This document shows positions 56,588 to 64,000 of a stretch of 64,000 nucleotides of DNA, one piece after another. The DNA is from Elephas maximus indicus. Taxonomy: Eukaryota; Chordata; Mammalia; Proboscidea; Elephantidae. Numbering within the stretch: the first letter of the stretch is position 1; every line of letters starts with the position of its first letter. Location: the NCBI RefSeq assembly GCF_024166365.1, contig NC_064831.1:52391768-52455767 (forward strand). The letters run 5' to 3'. The notes below the pieces were generated by a model that did no database searches, was not told where the DNA came from, and worked only from the letters and a program-made list of their open reading frames with translations. Both the position numbers and the translations under genes were made by a program.

Positions 56588-56773
56588 GCGTCCCTGGGTG
56601 GTGCAAACTGAAAGGTTGGAGGTTGGAGTCTACCCAGATGTACCTTGGAAGAAAGACCTACTGACCTGCTTCTGAAAAATCAGCCATGTAAAACTTTGTG
56701 GAGCACAGTTCTACTGACACACATGGGATCACCATGAGTTGGAACTGATGCCGCAGCAACAGTGGAGGTGGAA
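56588..56773 (+). mobile_element. AfroSINE, divergent subtype
   Basis: CGTCCCTGGGTGGTGCAAAC, TGACCTGCTTCTGAAAAATC and GGATCACCATGAGTTGGAAC. TGTTCCATA duplicates lie at 56579-56587 and 56774-56782. Confidence 0.9.
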
Positions 56774-56782
56774 TGTTCCATA

Positions 56783-57510
56783 AGCATTCTCTTTTCTTTC
56801 CAAGAGGAGCCCAGCAGTGGCCTGTTAAAAAAGGAAAGCGAAGTCCAGGCTAAGGAACTTTGTGGGATGGTGCAGAGTAGGTCAATAAACCTCCACTCCT
56901 GGTTACCACCCTCTCCTCCTCACCTAATCTCCTTTTTGGCTTTCTGATGATTAGAACAAAAATGTCATTGTGACCATGACCAAATTATGGGGAATGGAAA
57001 CACAAAGAAGAGAACTGATTAAGCTAGTTGAAGTTTCCTGTCATGTGATCTACACGGAACCTCATCAGATGTTCCATTCACACCTTTCAATGTTATCTTC
57101 TGCTTTTGTCTCAAGTTAGTTGTTTCACTGATTATTTTTACTTGTACCTTTGAAAAGAACATATCCACTTATTTTTTGACATTGTCCTTATAATACCTGT
57201 CTTCACAAAAACATTTCTGGAACATCGACAGATACATTTGATTCCTGGGTTGCAGTTATTAGCATTAATACCTCAGAGTAAGGTGCCTTAGGAAACTCTC
57301 TCTAAGCCTTGATCTGTGCAGGTTTTACATTTTCAAGGTAGTGCCTGGAAAAGAAATTGTGAGCTGGGTAAAGTTTATTTCTAATATTCTCTCCCCTCTG
57401 TCACCCTCTGCCCCTTAATTTCCCAATCCCATCTGCCCCGACTACATCGGCTACCCCAGCCCTCACGTCTGAAGTCTTCTACAGGGAGGAAATAATGTGA
57501 AGAGTTGGAC
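56783..57510. other. Unclassified intergenic sequence
   Basis: No gene or recognised repeat. Confidence 0.35.
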
Positions 57511-57690
57511 TTCTAGGGTCAGCCTGCCTGGGTTCAAGTCCAAGCTCTACTCCTTACTAATCATATGACCTTGGGCAAGTTACTTGTACTCCGTCCTTCA
57601 GCTTCTTCATCAGCAAAGTGACCATAATAATAGGTTGCAATAAGGATAAAGGAGTCCCTGGATAATGTAGTATTTTTGCAAGAGTTCTGT
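57511..57690 (+). repeat. MIR SINE
   Basis: AGCCTGCCTGGGTTCAAGTC, ATGACCTTGGGCAAGTTACT and CTTCATCAGCAAAGTGACC. Confidence 0.85.
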
Positions 57691-58370
57691 AAGCCTGAAA
57701 TCATGTAAACATTTTTTTAAATGATAATGGCTAGGAGGGCAGTCCAGAGCAGACTAAGTGGAGGAGGAAGATGCGGTGGTTCTTGCCCAGGTGAGGAGGA
57801 GGAAGAGGAGGAAGAGAGGGAAATCCAGAGTGATGCATGGACAGTCCTGATAAATCAGTCTCCATCTCCTTGCAGACAGACAGACAGAGGCAGGAGACGT
57901 TGGCTCTTTGCTAAATTAGGATCTGCTGCCAAATTGCAAAATAAATCTTATTTTTTGCTATATTTAGGTCAACACCTGGCTTTTTTGGCATCTTGTAACA
58001 GTAAGATACCTCATCAAGGCCTTGATAGGATGTACTCATGCACTTCCTTGTAGTTCTGGCTGGATTTTAGAAGCACACCTGAGCTGAGCTGTTGTCCTTC
58101 TCTCTGAAACACAGCAGATGGAGTCTGAAGTGTACAACCAGTGGGATGGAAAGATGCAATTCTTTGTGTTTGTGTCATTTAGTGCAGCCACCCAGACATG
58201 TCCCCAGCAGACTGACCTTTGTACAGACTTAAGACTAGAACCACAGATGTGGATGAAAGCCATTTTGCAAAATTATGCCATCAGCCTGAGCTAAATAGGA
58301 GGCGTTGAAAACAAAGGGGTGCCTACCCCTGTTCACGCGAATCTCACTGTTACGAAATGCAACTATCTCG
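57691..58370. other. Intergenic sequence with a GA-rich tract
   Basis: GAGGAGGAAGAGGAGGAAGA-type tract at 57792-57822. The ORF through it encodes a Glu run but nothing recognisable around it. Confidence 0.4.
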
Positions 58371-58520
58371 TTTACCCTTCCCCATCTTTACACTTAATAT
58401 TTTAGAAAAGATCAAACTGAGGTTCACAGAGGTTCGTAGGTCATGCAGCTAGTTGATTAGCAGAGCCTGGGTTTGAATCTAGTTCTTTCTGACCTCAGAT
58501 GTCCCACTCTTTACTAATAC
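58371..58520 (-). repeat. MIR SINE, minus orientation
   Basis: AAACTGAGGTTCACAGAGG, GGTCATGCAGCTAGTTGATT and GCCTGGGTTTGAATCTAG. Confidence 0.78.
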
Positions 58521-58928
58521 TACACTTTACTTTCCCTTTCTTATTTCCTACCAGGAAGAGGCATTTGTCTCAGCAGAGGCCGACCTCATCCCCAGCTACA
58601 GAAATAGGACCAACAATTCTATGGATAACACCCTTCCCTCTGCAGGGATTGTTTCATGATTGGGAATGCGAACCAGTTGGGGCCAATACGACGTATAGTT
58701 TACAGGGGCCTTCTGGGAAGGTTCTTCCTCAGTCTTTTGGGAATGCTTTTAGAAGCAAGACATTCTCTCCAGCCTGGACACCAATGAGAAGTCATGTGGT
58801 CATACCGGTTGCTACTAGACATCGTCCGAGGACTGTAAGTGTGACCCGCCTTAGGATGAAATGATGCTGCGGATGGCCGGCAGAGCTATGGAAAAAACAT
58901 GGGTTCTTGCATACTGCCTCTACCTACT
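58521..58928. other. Possible ancient repeat, unclassified
   Basis: The stretch 58610-58860 (ATTCTATGGATAACACCC, CCAATGAGAAGTCATGTGG) recalls an old mammal-wide repeat that I cannot name. No gene is visible. Confidence 0.3.
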
Positions 58929-59480
58929 TGCCTTATTTATCTGGTGCTGCTATAGCAGAAATATCACACGTGGATGGCTTTAACAAACAGAAATTTATCT
59001 CTCACAGTTTAGGAGGCTGGAAGTCCAAATTCAAGGCACCAGCTCTAGGGGAAAGTTTCTCTCTGTGTTGGCTCTGGAGAAAGGTCCTTGTCATCAGTCT
59101 TCCCCTGGGTCTAGGAGCTTCTCAGTGCAGGGACCTCAGGTCCAAAGGATGTGCTCTGCTTCTGTAGATTGTATCCTGCCTCATTAACATCATGTTGTTA
59201 TTGTTGTTGTGTGCCATCGAGTCGATTCTGACTCGTAGTGACCTTACAGGACAGAGTAGAACTGTCCCATAGGGTTTCCGAGGAACAGCTGGTGGATTCA
59301 AACTGCCTACTCTTTAATTAGCAGCCTTAGGATTTACAACACATAGGATAATTACATGAGATCACAAAATGGTGAATAATTACTTCAGATCACACCGTGG
59401 AGGACAACTACATAATATTGAGAATCATGGCCTTGCCAAGTTGACACATATTTTGGGGGGACACAATTCAATCTATAATA
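58929..59480 (-). mobile_element. Solo LTR, MaLR-like afrotherian family, internally deleted, holding an AfroSINE (copy 6)
   Basis: Plus strand from TGCCTTATTTATCTGGTGCT to CACAATTCAATCTATAATA. Sequence between GATGTGCTCTGCTTC and TGTAGATTGTATCCTGCC is missing relative to other copies, and the region near 59380 has a local duplication (AATTACTTCAGATCACACCG). Confidence 0.8.
59194..59329 (-). mobile_element. AfroSINE nested in the LTR
   Basis: TGTTATTGTTGTTGTGTGCC and CATCGAGTCGATTCTGACTC to TTAATTAGCAGCC; the head is missing. Confidence 0.85.
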
Positions 59481-60110
59481 CCCCTTTTGTCCTGGACCTC
59501 CTCTTGGTTTTCCAAGGACTGCTTCAAAAGTTATTGCTGGCTCCCTTTCTCTTCACTAGCAATATTTCCTGCTTTTCTGGATATTCCCATCTGCATTCAA
59601 ATGTGTTGGATTCTTTCATATTAAAACAAAAGAAACCTCCTTTGACTCCACAGTCTTTTCCAGGTATAGCCCGTTTTCTCTCCTCTACTTTTATTTAACA
59701 TTTCAGTGTGGACTTTCTCGCCATCCCCTCGTTATCCCCTTCTAGTGTGACTTCTGCCATCACTACACTCATAGGACTGCTCTTGTCAAGGTCACCACTG
59801 ACTTCCATCTTGCCGTTTCCAATAGACATGTCTCTGTTCTCATTTTTCTTGACCTCCCAGCAGGATTTAAGTTGATTAAACTTCTCTTCTTTCTTGGAAC
59901 ATTTTTCTATCTTGGCTTCCATGACTCCACACTCTACCTAGTCTTTCCTCTACATCATTGGCTGCTGCTTCTCTTTCTCCTACACACTGGCTTCTCTTCC
60001 TCCATTGAAGTTTTAAATGTTGAACAGTCTCAAGCCTTGGTCCTAGGCCTGCTACCTTTCTCTATTTATTCAATCTCTTCTTATATTCATTTAATACTCA
60101 ATTCAGGCAA
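59481..60110 (+). repeat. L2 LINE ORF2 region fragment
   Basis: CTGCTCTTGTCAAGGTCACC, GACTTCCATCTTGCCGTTTC, CTTGACCTCCCAGCAGGAT and GGTCCTAGGCCTGCTACC appear in the L2 order. Frames are broken. Confidence 0.7.
59575..59805. repeat. Left arm of a large inverted duplication
   Basis: Inverted copy of 60376-60589 (by-eye identity roughly 85%, with a ~12-bp gap). Shared blocks include GGATTCTTTCATATTAAAAC and TTCTAGTGTGACTTCTGCCA. Confidence 0.85.
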
Positions 60111-60111
60111 T

Positions 60112-60250
60112 GTTCTTGCAATACTCAATCAGTATTTATTGAGTATCCACTATATGCCAGACACTGTTCTAAGCACTGGAAATACAGCAATAAATGGACG
60201 AAGCCCTTGCCTTTATAAAGCATGCTTTCTAGGGGAAGAGGAAATAAACA
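60112..60250 (-). repeat. L2 LINE 3'-end fragment, minus orientation
   Basis: AGTATTTATTGAGTATCCAC, TATGCCAGACACTGTTCTAA and GCACTGGAAATACAGCAAT. Confidence 0.85.
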
Positions 60251-60320
60251 GCAATAACGACAACAACAAAAACCACTGTCATTATCTACTTAAAAAGTAA
60301 AAAACTTTTTTTTTTAATCT

Positions 60321-60970
60321 ACTTACACTGCCTTACTTTTTACACTTGCTATTTCTATCTGACTTGCCAAGACAGAAGTCAGTAATGACCTTGACAAGAG
60401 CAGTCCTATAAGTATAGTGATGGCAGAAGTCACACTAGAAGGAGATAACAAGAAAGTAAGAAAGTTTGATAAAAGTAGAGAAGAAAAAAGAGCTGTAGCT
60501 GGAAGAGAATGTGGAGTAAAAAGAGGTGTGTTTTGTTTTAATATGAAAGAATCCAACACATATTTGAATGTAGATGGGAATATCCAGATATAATATGATG
60601 TCAGGTAGCAATAAAAATGCTATAAAGAAAAATAAGGCAGTGTAAGTAGATAATGACAATGGTGCTATTTTTAGATACGGTGGCCAGGGATGAACTCTGA
60701 AGAGGTGGCATTTATATCCATGTAAAGTGGAGTATATGAGTCAGAATCCACTAGACAGCAACAGACAGGTTTGGTTTTTTTTGGTTTAAAGTGGAGTGTG
60801 AGAGAGAGGAGTCAAGGATGATACCAAGTTTTTGCTTTGAATGACAGAAGGGATGGTGGTGCCATTTGTTGACACCAGGAAGACTAGAGAAGGAGAAGAT
60901 TTGAGGAGGGAAAATCCAAAATTCCATTTTGGATGTATTAAGGGATTATTTTGATAAATTAAGTTCCTCT
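60321..60970 (-). repeat. L2 LINE fragment, minus orientation
   Basis: Contains the right arm of the inverted duplication (60376-60589), then GTGGCCAGGGATGAACTCTG and GATGGTGGTGCCATTTGTTG, all reversed L2. A 53-bp AfroSINE piece interrupts it at 60734-60786. Confidence 0.72.
60734..60786 (+). mobile_element. AfroSINE 3' stub, 5'-truncated insertion
   Basis: ATATGAGTCAGAATCCACTA to a T-rich tail; TAAAGTGGAGT duplicates lie at 60723-60733 and 60787-60797. Confidence 0.87.
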
Positions 60971-60974
60971 TGTG

Positions 60975-61260
60975 GGTGATTCTTTCTTCAGGTCTCAGGA
61001 AGACCTTCCCTGACCACGCTGTCCCTGAGAGCATCCCCCTGCCACTTCCCCAGCCCAGGTAGTCTCAATAGTCTCAGTAGTTTATTCTCTTCATTGTAGT
61101 TATCGTAATCTGTAACAACTTGGTTATTGTATGACTACTCTAAAAATAAGTTCTATGAGAACAGGATCTTTGTCTGTATTGTTTATAGTTGCATTCTCTA
61201 AGCTCAATACTATGCCTTCAAGTGAGGGATCAGCAAATATTTGTTGAGTGAGTGAACAAA
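60975..61260 (+). repeat. L2 LINE 3' end
   Basis: GACCTTCCCTGACCACGCTG, AAGTTCTATGAGAACAGGAT and CAAATATTTGTTGAGTGAGT end the canonical L2 3' region. Confidence 0.85.
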
Positions 61261-61689
61261 TTTAGGAGAACTGGGTTCTTGCATGAGCTCGGCCAGTCTC
61301 TAGCTATATGTCTTTGGGCAATCACCTGTCTGGTGTTTTCTCAAGTTCAAAACTAGTTTGATTGGATGCTCTCTAACAGCTAATTTGTCCATTTTGAAAT
61401 TGTATCTAAAACCCAGGATTTGTATTCATTTAATCTGGCCAAATCCTCACCCAGAACCTCATTTTGATAATAACAAGCTGAAGAGTTTCTGACGCAGAAT
61501 GAGTGCCAAACTATTGCTTGCGTGGAGATCCTGAAGGATTCTGCATTCCTACTCCCGACCTCCTTAAATCCTCAGTCCCATGAAGCCATCTATTTCAACA
61601 GACTCCACTCCAGGACCAGGCAGAAACAAGTGGAAAGAAAGGAGACGTGAAGGAGTTCATTTTCTACAACATTATTTGGCCCCTATTCA
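61261..61689. other. Unclassified intergenic sequence
   Basis: A MIR-like patch may lie at 61280-61370 (TGTCTTTGGGCAATCACCTG). No gene is visible. Confidence 0.35.
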
Positions 61690-61935
61690 TAAATATAATT
61701 CAAGACTTTTCAGGTGTGTTACCACATTTCGTATGTATTAAAAGTTATTGGGATATTAGGCATATCATCACAAAAACCCTATAAAGTAGGTATTAATACT
61801 TCCATTTCCCTGATGAAGGAAATGAGGCTCAGGGAGATGAACTAATTTGCCCCAGTTCAGACAGTGGCAAGCGGCAGAAGGAAGATTGGACCCTCCATCT
61901 GTCTTTGGCTTCCTTGTGCTTTCCACTGCACCATA
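61690..61935 (-). repeat. MIR SINE, minus orientation
   Basis: TATCATCACAAAAACCCTAT, GGAAATGAGGCTCAGGGAGA and GCTTTCCACTGCACCATA. Confidence 0.82.
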
Positions 61936-62411
61936 GATGGCTATAGTAAAGAGCAAAACACTGTCAGGTATAATCAGTTTCCAGTGGACTAAAGTCCAAA
62001 TGAAACAAGTTGGGTTAAGAAACACTCACCTAGAACCCAGTGTTCAAGAAACCAATAATCTACTTTTCAATTCACCTGGGAAATTCTACTACAAAGAAAG
62101 CCCTTAATTACTATGTAACTTAAATACATTTTTTTTTTTTTTACATAGCCAGGTAGAAATGACGCTTCCCCCTACCCGCCCCCCCCCCAATCAGGTCGTT
62201 CACAGAGGCGGGACAGATTTCTATTTTGAAATAGCAAGATGTCCCAGGGCTTCTTCTCTGGAAGGAAGAAACACTGGGAACATCTGTTCCTTATGGGACA
62301 ACCCACTGGAAGACCTTCCGGCTTGTTTCATCAGCAATTTTTGAAGACTTGGCTTTCAAGAGAATCATGTACCTTCTTAATGCAAAAGGAATCTTTTCCT
62401 ACCAAATTGAA
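61936..62411. other. Intergenic sequence with T-run and C-run
   Basis: T-run at about 62131-62142 and C-run at 62179-62189. No gene is visible. Confidence 0.4.
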
Positions 62412-62555
62412 AGCTAAATCCGCTGCCGTCTAGTCAATGCTGACATCTAGCAACCCTATAGGACAGGGTAGAACTGCCCTCTAGGGTTTCCAAGGAGCAG
62501 CTGGTGGATTCGAACTGCCGACCTCTTGGTTAGCAGCCCAATGCACTAACAAGAC
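62412..62555 (-). mobile_element. AfroSINE, minus orientation
   Basis: GCTGCCGTCTAGTCAATGCT, TAGAACTGCCCTCTAGGGTT and CCGACCTCTTGGTTAGCAGC; the head end is decayed. Confidence 0.88.
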
Positions 62556-63052
62556 TTCCTCCCAAGGTATCTTCATAATACAAGAGGGTCTCTCACTTTG
62601 CTATGACAACGAAGTATATACACTCACATCATATGTCTTCATACATAGGTATACATACTGTGTGTGTGCCTATGTAGGCAAGGATATGACACCATACCAC
62701 ATCACTATATGGAAAGCTGTACATAGGAGTCCTAGCACTGGGCATGATTCTGAATAACTTTCGCTTTTTATAAAAAATTTTAAATCTATAAACTCTTCAG
62801 TATTGATATAAATGACGAAGGGAGGGAAAGATAGATGAGGGTACTCTCTTCCTTTCCTTTCCATCTCCAAGCCAACTTGTCTTGTTTTCCTTTGAATGTA
62901 AAAACGGCTTGGAGAACGGGATTGGGGGCAGTGAGTAGAGGAGGGGTTTGTTATTTTTAATCTTCCTTATCATTAAAGGATGGCAAAGGCAGACACCTAA
63001 GAACGAAAACGTCAATAAAACAAGATCATGACTAGAAAACGAATAAATAACA
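62556..63052. other. Spacer immediately downstream of C2CD4
   Basis: No repeat or gene recognised. It could hold alternative C2CD4 3' UTR sequence. Confidence 0.4.
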
Positions 63053-63058
63053 TTTATT
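63053..63058 (-). terminator. Candidate polyadenylation signal of C2CD4
   Basis: TTTATT on the plus strand reads AATAAA on the minus strand, 84 nt after the stop codon. This implies a short 3' UTR (about 63035-63141). Further AT-rich sequence follows, so a longer alternative 3' end is possible. Confidence 0.5.
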
Positions 63059-63059
63059 T

Positions 63060-64000
63060 TTGTACCAAATAGCTGTCAATGTCCAAGAGTTCTCCAGCGG
63101 GCAGAAAGCGCCCCGAGGGGAGGGCCCGGGGCATGGGGCCCTCAGAGGAGCAGGAGGGAGCCCAGCAGCAGCTCGCCCTGGCCCAGCAGGCGGCCCCGCT
63201 CCAGTCCGCGGCCCTTGCTCCCGGCCTTGACGCGCACGGCCAGGCGGCGCACCTCGTCCTCCGTGAGCCCGTCGAAGCAGAAGTCCTGGTCGAAGGCGGG
63301 GTTGCGGCTGCGGCGGACCACGGCGCTGCGCTCCCTGCGCTTCTGGCCCTGCGGCTGCAGGACGAAGCTAAGCCGGCAGCCGACGGCGCAGGGCTCGGCG
63401 GCGCCCCCGGCCGGGCCCTCGGCGCGCAGCAGCCGGACGCGGAGGTGCCCACTGCCCGGGCAGTACTCGGCGGCCAGGCGCAGGGCTCCGCCGGCGCGGC
63501 TCAGAGTCACGGTGCCCTCGGCCTGCAGGCGCTCGGGCCGCGGCGGCGGGGATGCGGGTGGGTCCTGGGCGGGGGCCTCCTGGTCCTCGTCACCGCTGGA
63601 AACCGAGCGGGCGCGGGCCAGGCCGCCCCTCCTCCCTGCCCGCAGCGCGCGCCTCAACAGCCCGTCGGGGGCGCGCAGAAGGCGGTGGCCGCGGGGCCGG
63701 GAAACGAGCGTGTCCCAGAGCGGGCGGGGACGGCCGGGGGCGGCGGGGGCGCGGCTCGGGGCGCGCGGGCGGCCCGGGGGCGCGCGAGGGCCGTCCCCGC
63801 CGCCGGCGTAGGTGTGCGCCCGGAGCCGGGGCAGGAGCGCGGAGGCGCCGGGGCCCCCGAGGAAGAGCGACTCCTTGCGGCGGGTGTGCGGGCTCTCGAG
63901 CAGCGCGCAGAAGCCGTAGGCCGTGCGCGCGCGGGGCAGGTGCGGCAGGGAGAGCGCGGCCTGCGAGCGCGGGTCCCAGTCGGTGCGGCCGGCGCCCTGG
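63060..64000. promoter_or_regulatory. CpG island covering the C2CD4 coding exon
   Basis: GC content and CpG density rise sharply at about 63070 and stay high to the window edge, whereas the preceding 60 kb is AT-richer and CpG-poor. The island coincides with the coding exon. The promoter itself is probably beyond base 64000. Confidence 0.85.
63142..64000 (-). CDS. C2CD4A/C2CD4B: C2CD4A/C2CD4B-type C2 domain protein, 3' part of the CDS (5' end beyond window)
   Basis: The minus strand is open without a stop from base 63999 to a TGA at 63142-63144, giving 285 visible residues. Human C2CD4A/B are about 365 residues, so roughly 80 N-terminal residues lie beyond the edge. Visible residues 35-49 read [15 protein letters not shown], a motif I recognise from this family. 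A Pro/Ala/Arg-rich linker follows (about 50-115), an acidic Ser patch SSGDEDQE (134-141), and a C-terminal C2-like domain (about 163-285) containing RNPAFDQDF and ending GSLLLL. In human these are inflammation-induced, mostly nuclear proteins linked to beta-cell function. The reading frame continues upstream of the first in-frame TTG at 63657, so that position is not the true start. The CDS is very GC-rich, unlike the rest of the window. A versus B cannot be decided; C2CD4C and C2CD4D are less likely. Confidence 0.88.
   Translation of the reverse strand, partial: QGAGRTDWDPRSQAALSLPHLPRARTAYGFCALLESPHTRRKESLFLGGPGASALLPRLRAHTYAGGGDGPRAPPGRPRAPSRAPAAPGRPRPLWDTLVSRPRGHRLLRAPDGLLRRALRAGRRGGLARARSVSSGDEDQEAPAQDPPASPPPRPERLQAEGTVTLSRAGGALRLAAEYCPGSGHLRVRLLRAEGPAGGAAEPCAVGCRLSFVLQPQGQKRRERSAVVRRSRNPAFDQDFCFDGLTEDEVRRLAVRVKAGSKGRGLERGRLLGQGELLLGSLLLL

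Noticed and set aside
57721-58053. 110-codon ORF with an acidic run
   Set aside because: The Glu run comes from a GA-rich simple repeat; flanking residues show nothing protein-like.
63054-63452. 132-codon minus-strand ORF overlapping the C2CD4 end
   Set aside because: A frame-shifted shadow of the C2CD4 CDS with biased Ala/Ser/Arg composition.
63215-63811. 198-codon plus-strand ORF in the CpG island
   Set aside because: It is antisense to the C2CD4 CDS. High GC removes stop codons from all frames, and the translation is Arg/Ser/Pro-rich low-complexity with no domain.
1-64000. CRISPR arrays, operons, phage or plasmid features
   Set aside because: The repeat content is afrotherian mammalian throughout; there are no regularly spaced direct repeats or bacterial gene clusters.

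Overview
This is a window of a large mammalian nuclear genome, almost certainly from an afrotherian and most likely a paenungulate such as an elephant. About forty copies or fragments of AfroSINE (head GAGCCCTGGTGGCRCAGTGG, tail ending in GAGTCGGAATCGACTCGA) are present on both strands. They are accompanied by 5'-truncated RTE-type LINE copies of the afrotherian RTE1 kind, by tRNA-Gly-headed SINEs that share the RTE tail, and by older mammal-wide repeats (MIR, L2, CR1/L3, MLT1, MER5). No bacterial-type gene organisation, CRISPR array or functional RNA gene is visible. Family names come from recognition by eye; no database search was run.

The only protein-coding gene I can support lies at the right edge on the minus strand: the C-terminal ~285 codons of a C2CD4-family gene (C2CD4A or C2CD4B), inside a CpG island (about 63060-64000), with its stop codon at 63142-63144 and a polyadenylation signal about 85 nt downstream. 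The 5' end lies beyond base 64000. In human, C2CD4A and C2CD4B are convergent neighbours near VPS13C with a gene-free interval of roughly 90 kb between them. The 63 kb to the left here lie downstream of the gene, so they probably correspond to part of that interval, which in human holds islet enhancers and type 2 diabetes association signals. That placement is inference.

Layout: 1-4600 RTE, AfroSINEs and an MaLR-like solo LTR; 4600-7200 repeat-poor; 7200-14100 MER5, RTE, MLT1 and nested AfroSINEs; 14100-19000 mixed MIR, AfroSINE and LTR; 19000-21650 a dense RTE/LTR/microsatellite cluster; 21650-26640 MIR, LTRs and MLT1; 26640-28640 an ancient CR1/L3 copy holding an AfroSINE that itself holds an RTE; 29600-32280 L2, L1 3' end and a MIR split by RTE; 32400-38900 LTRs, a repeat-poor 2 kb block, L1 3' end; 40000-44550 L1 ORF2 remnant, tRNA-Gly SINEs and a solo ERV1-like LTR; 44550-59500 sparse AfroSINEs, an RTE, a hairpin element and LTRs; 59500-61260 an L2 inverted-duplication cluster; 62400-63050 spacer; 63053 to the end C2CD4.

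The most unusual structures are a fold-back double LTR inserted as one unit (20052-20817), a compact 175-bp hairpin element with possible 8-bp flanking repeats (46953-47127), and an AfroSINE whose head is replaced by a segment copied from about 750 bp away (11230-11288 versus 11984-12042).
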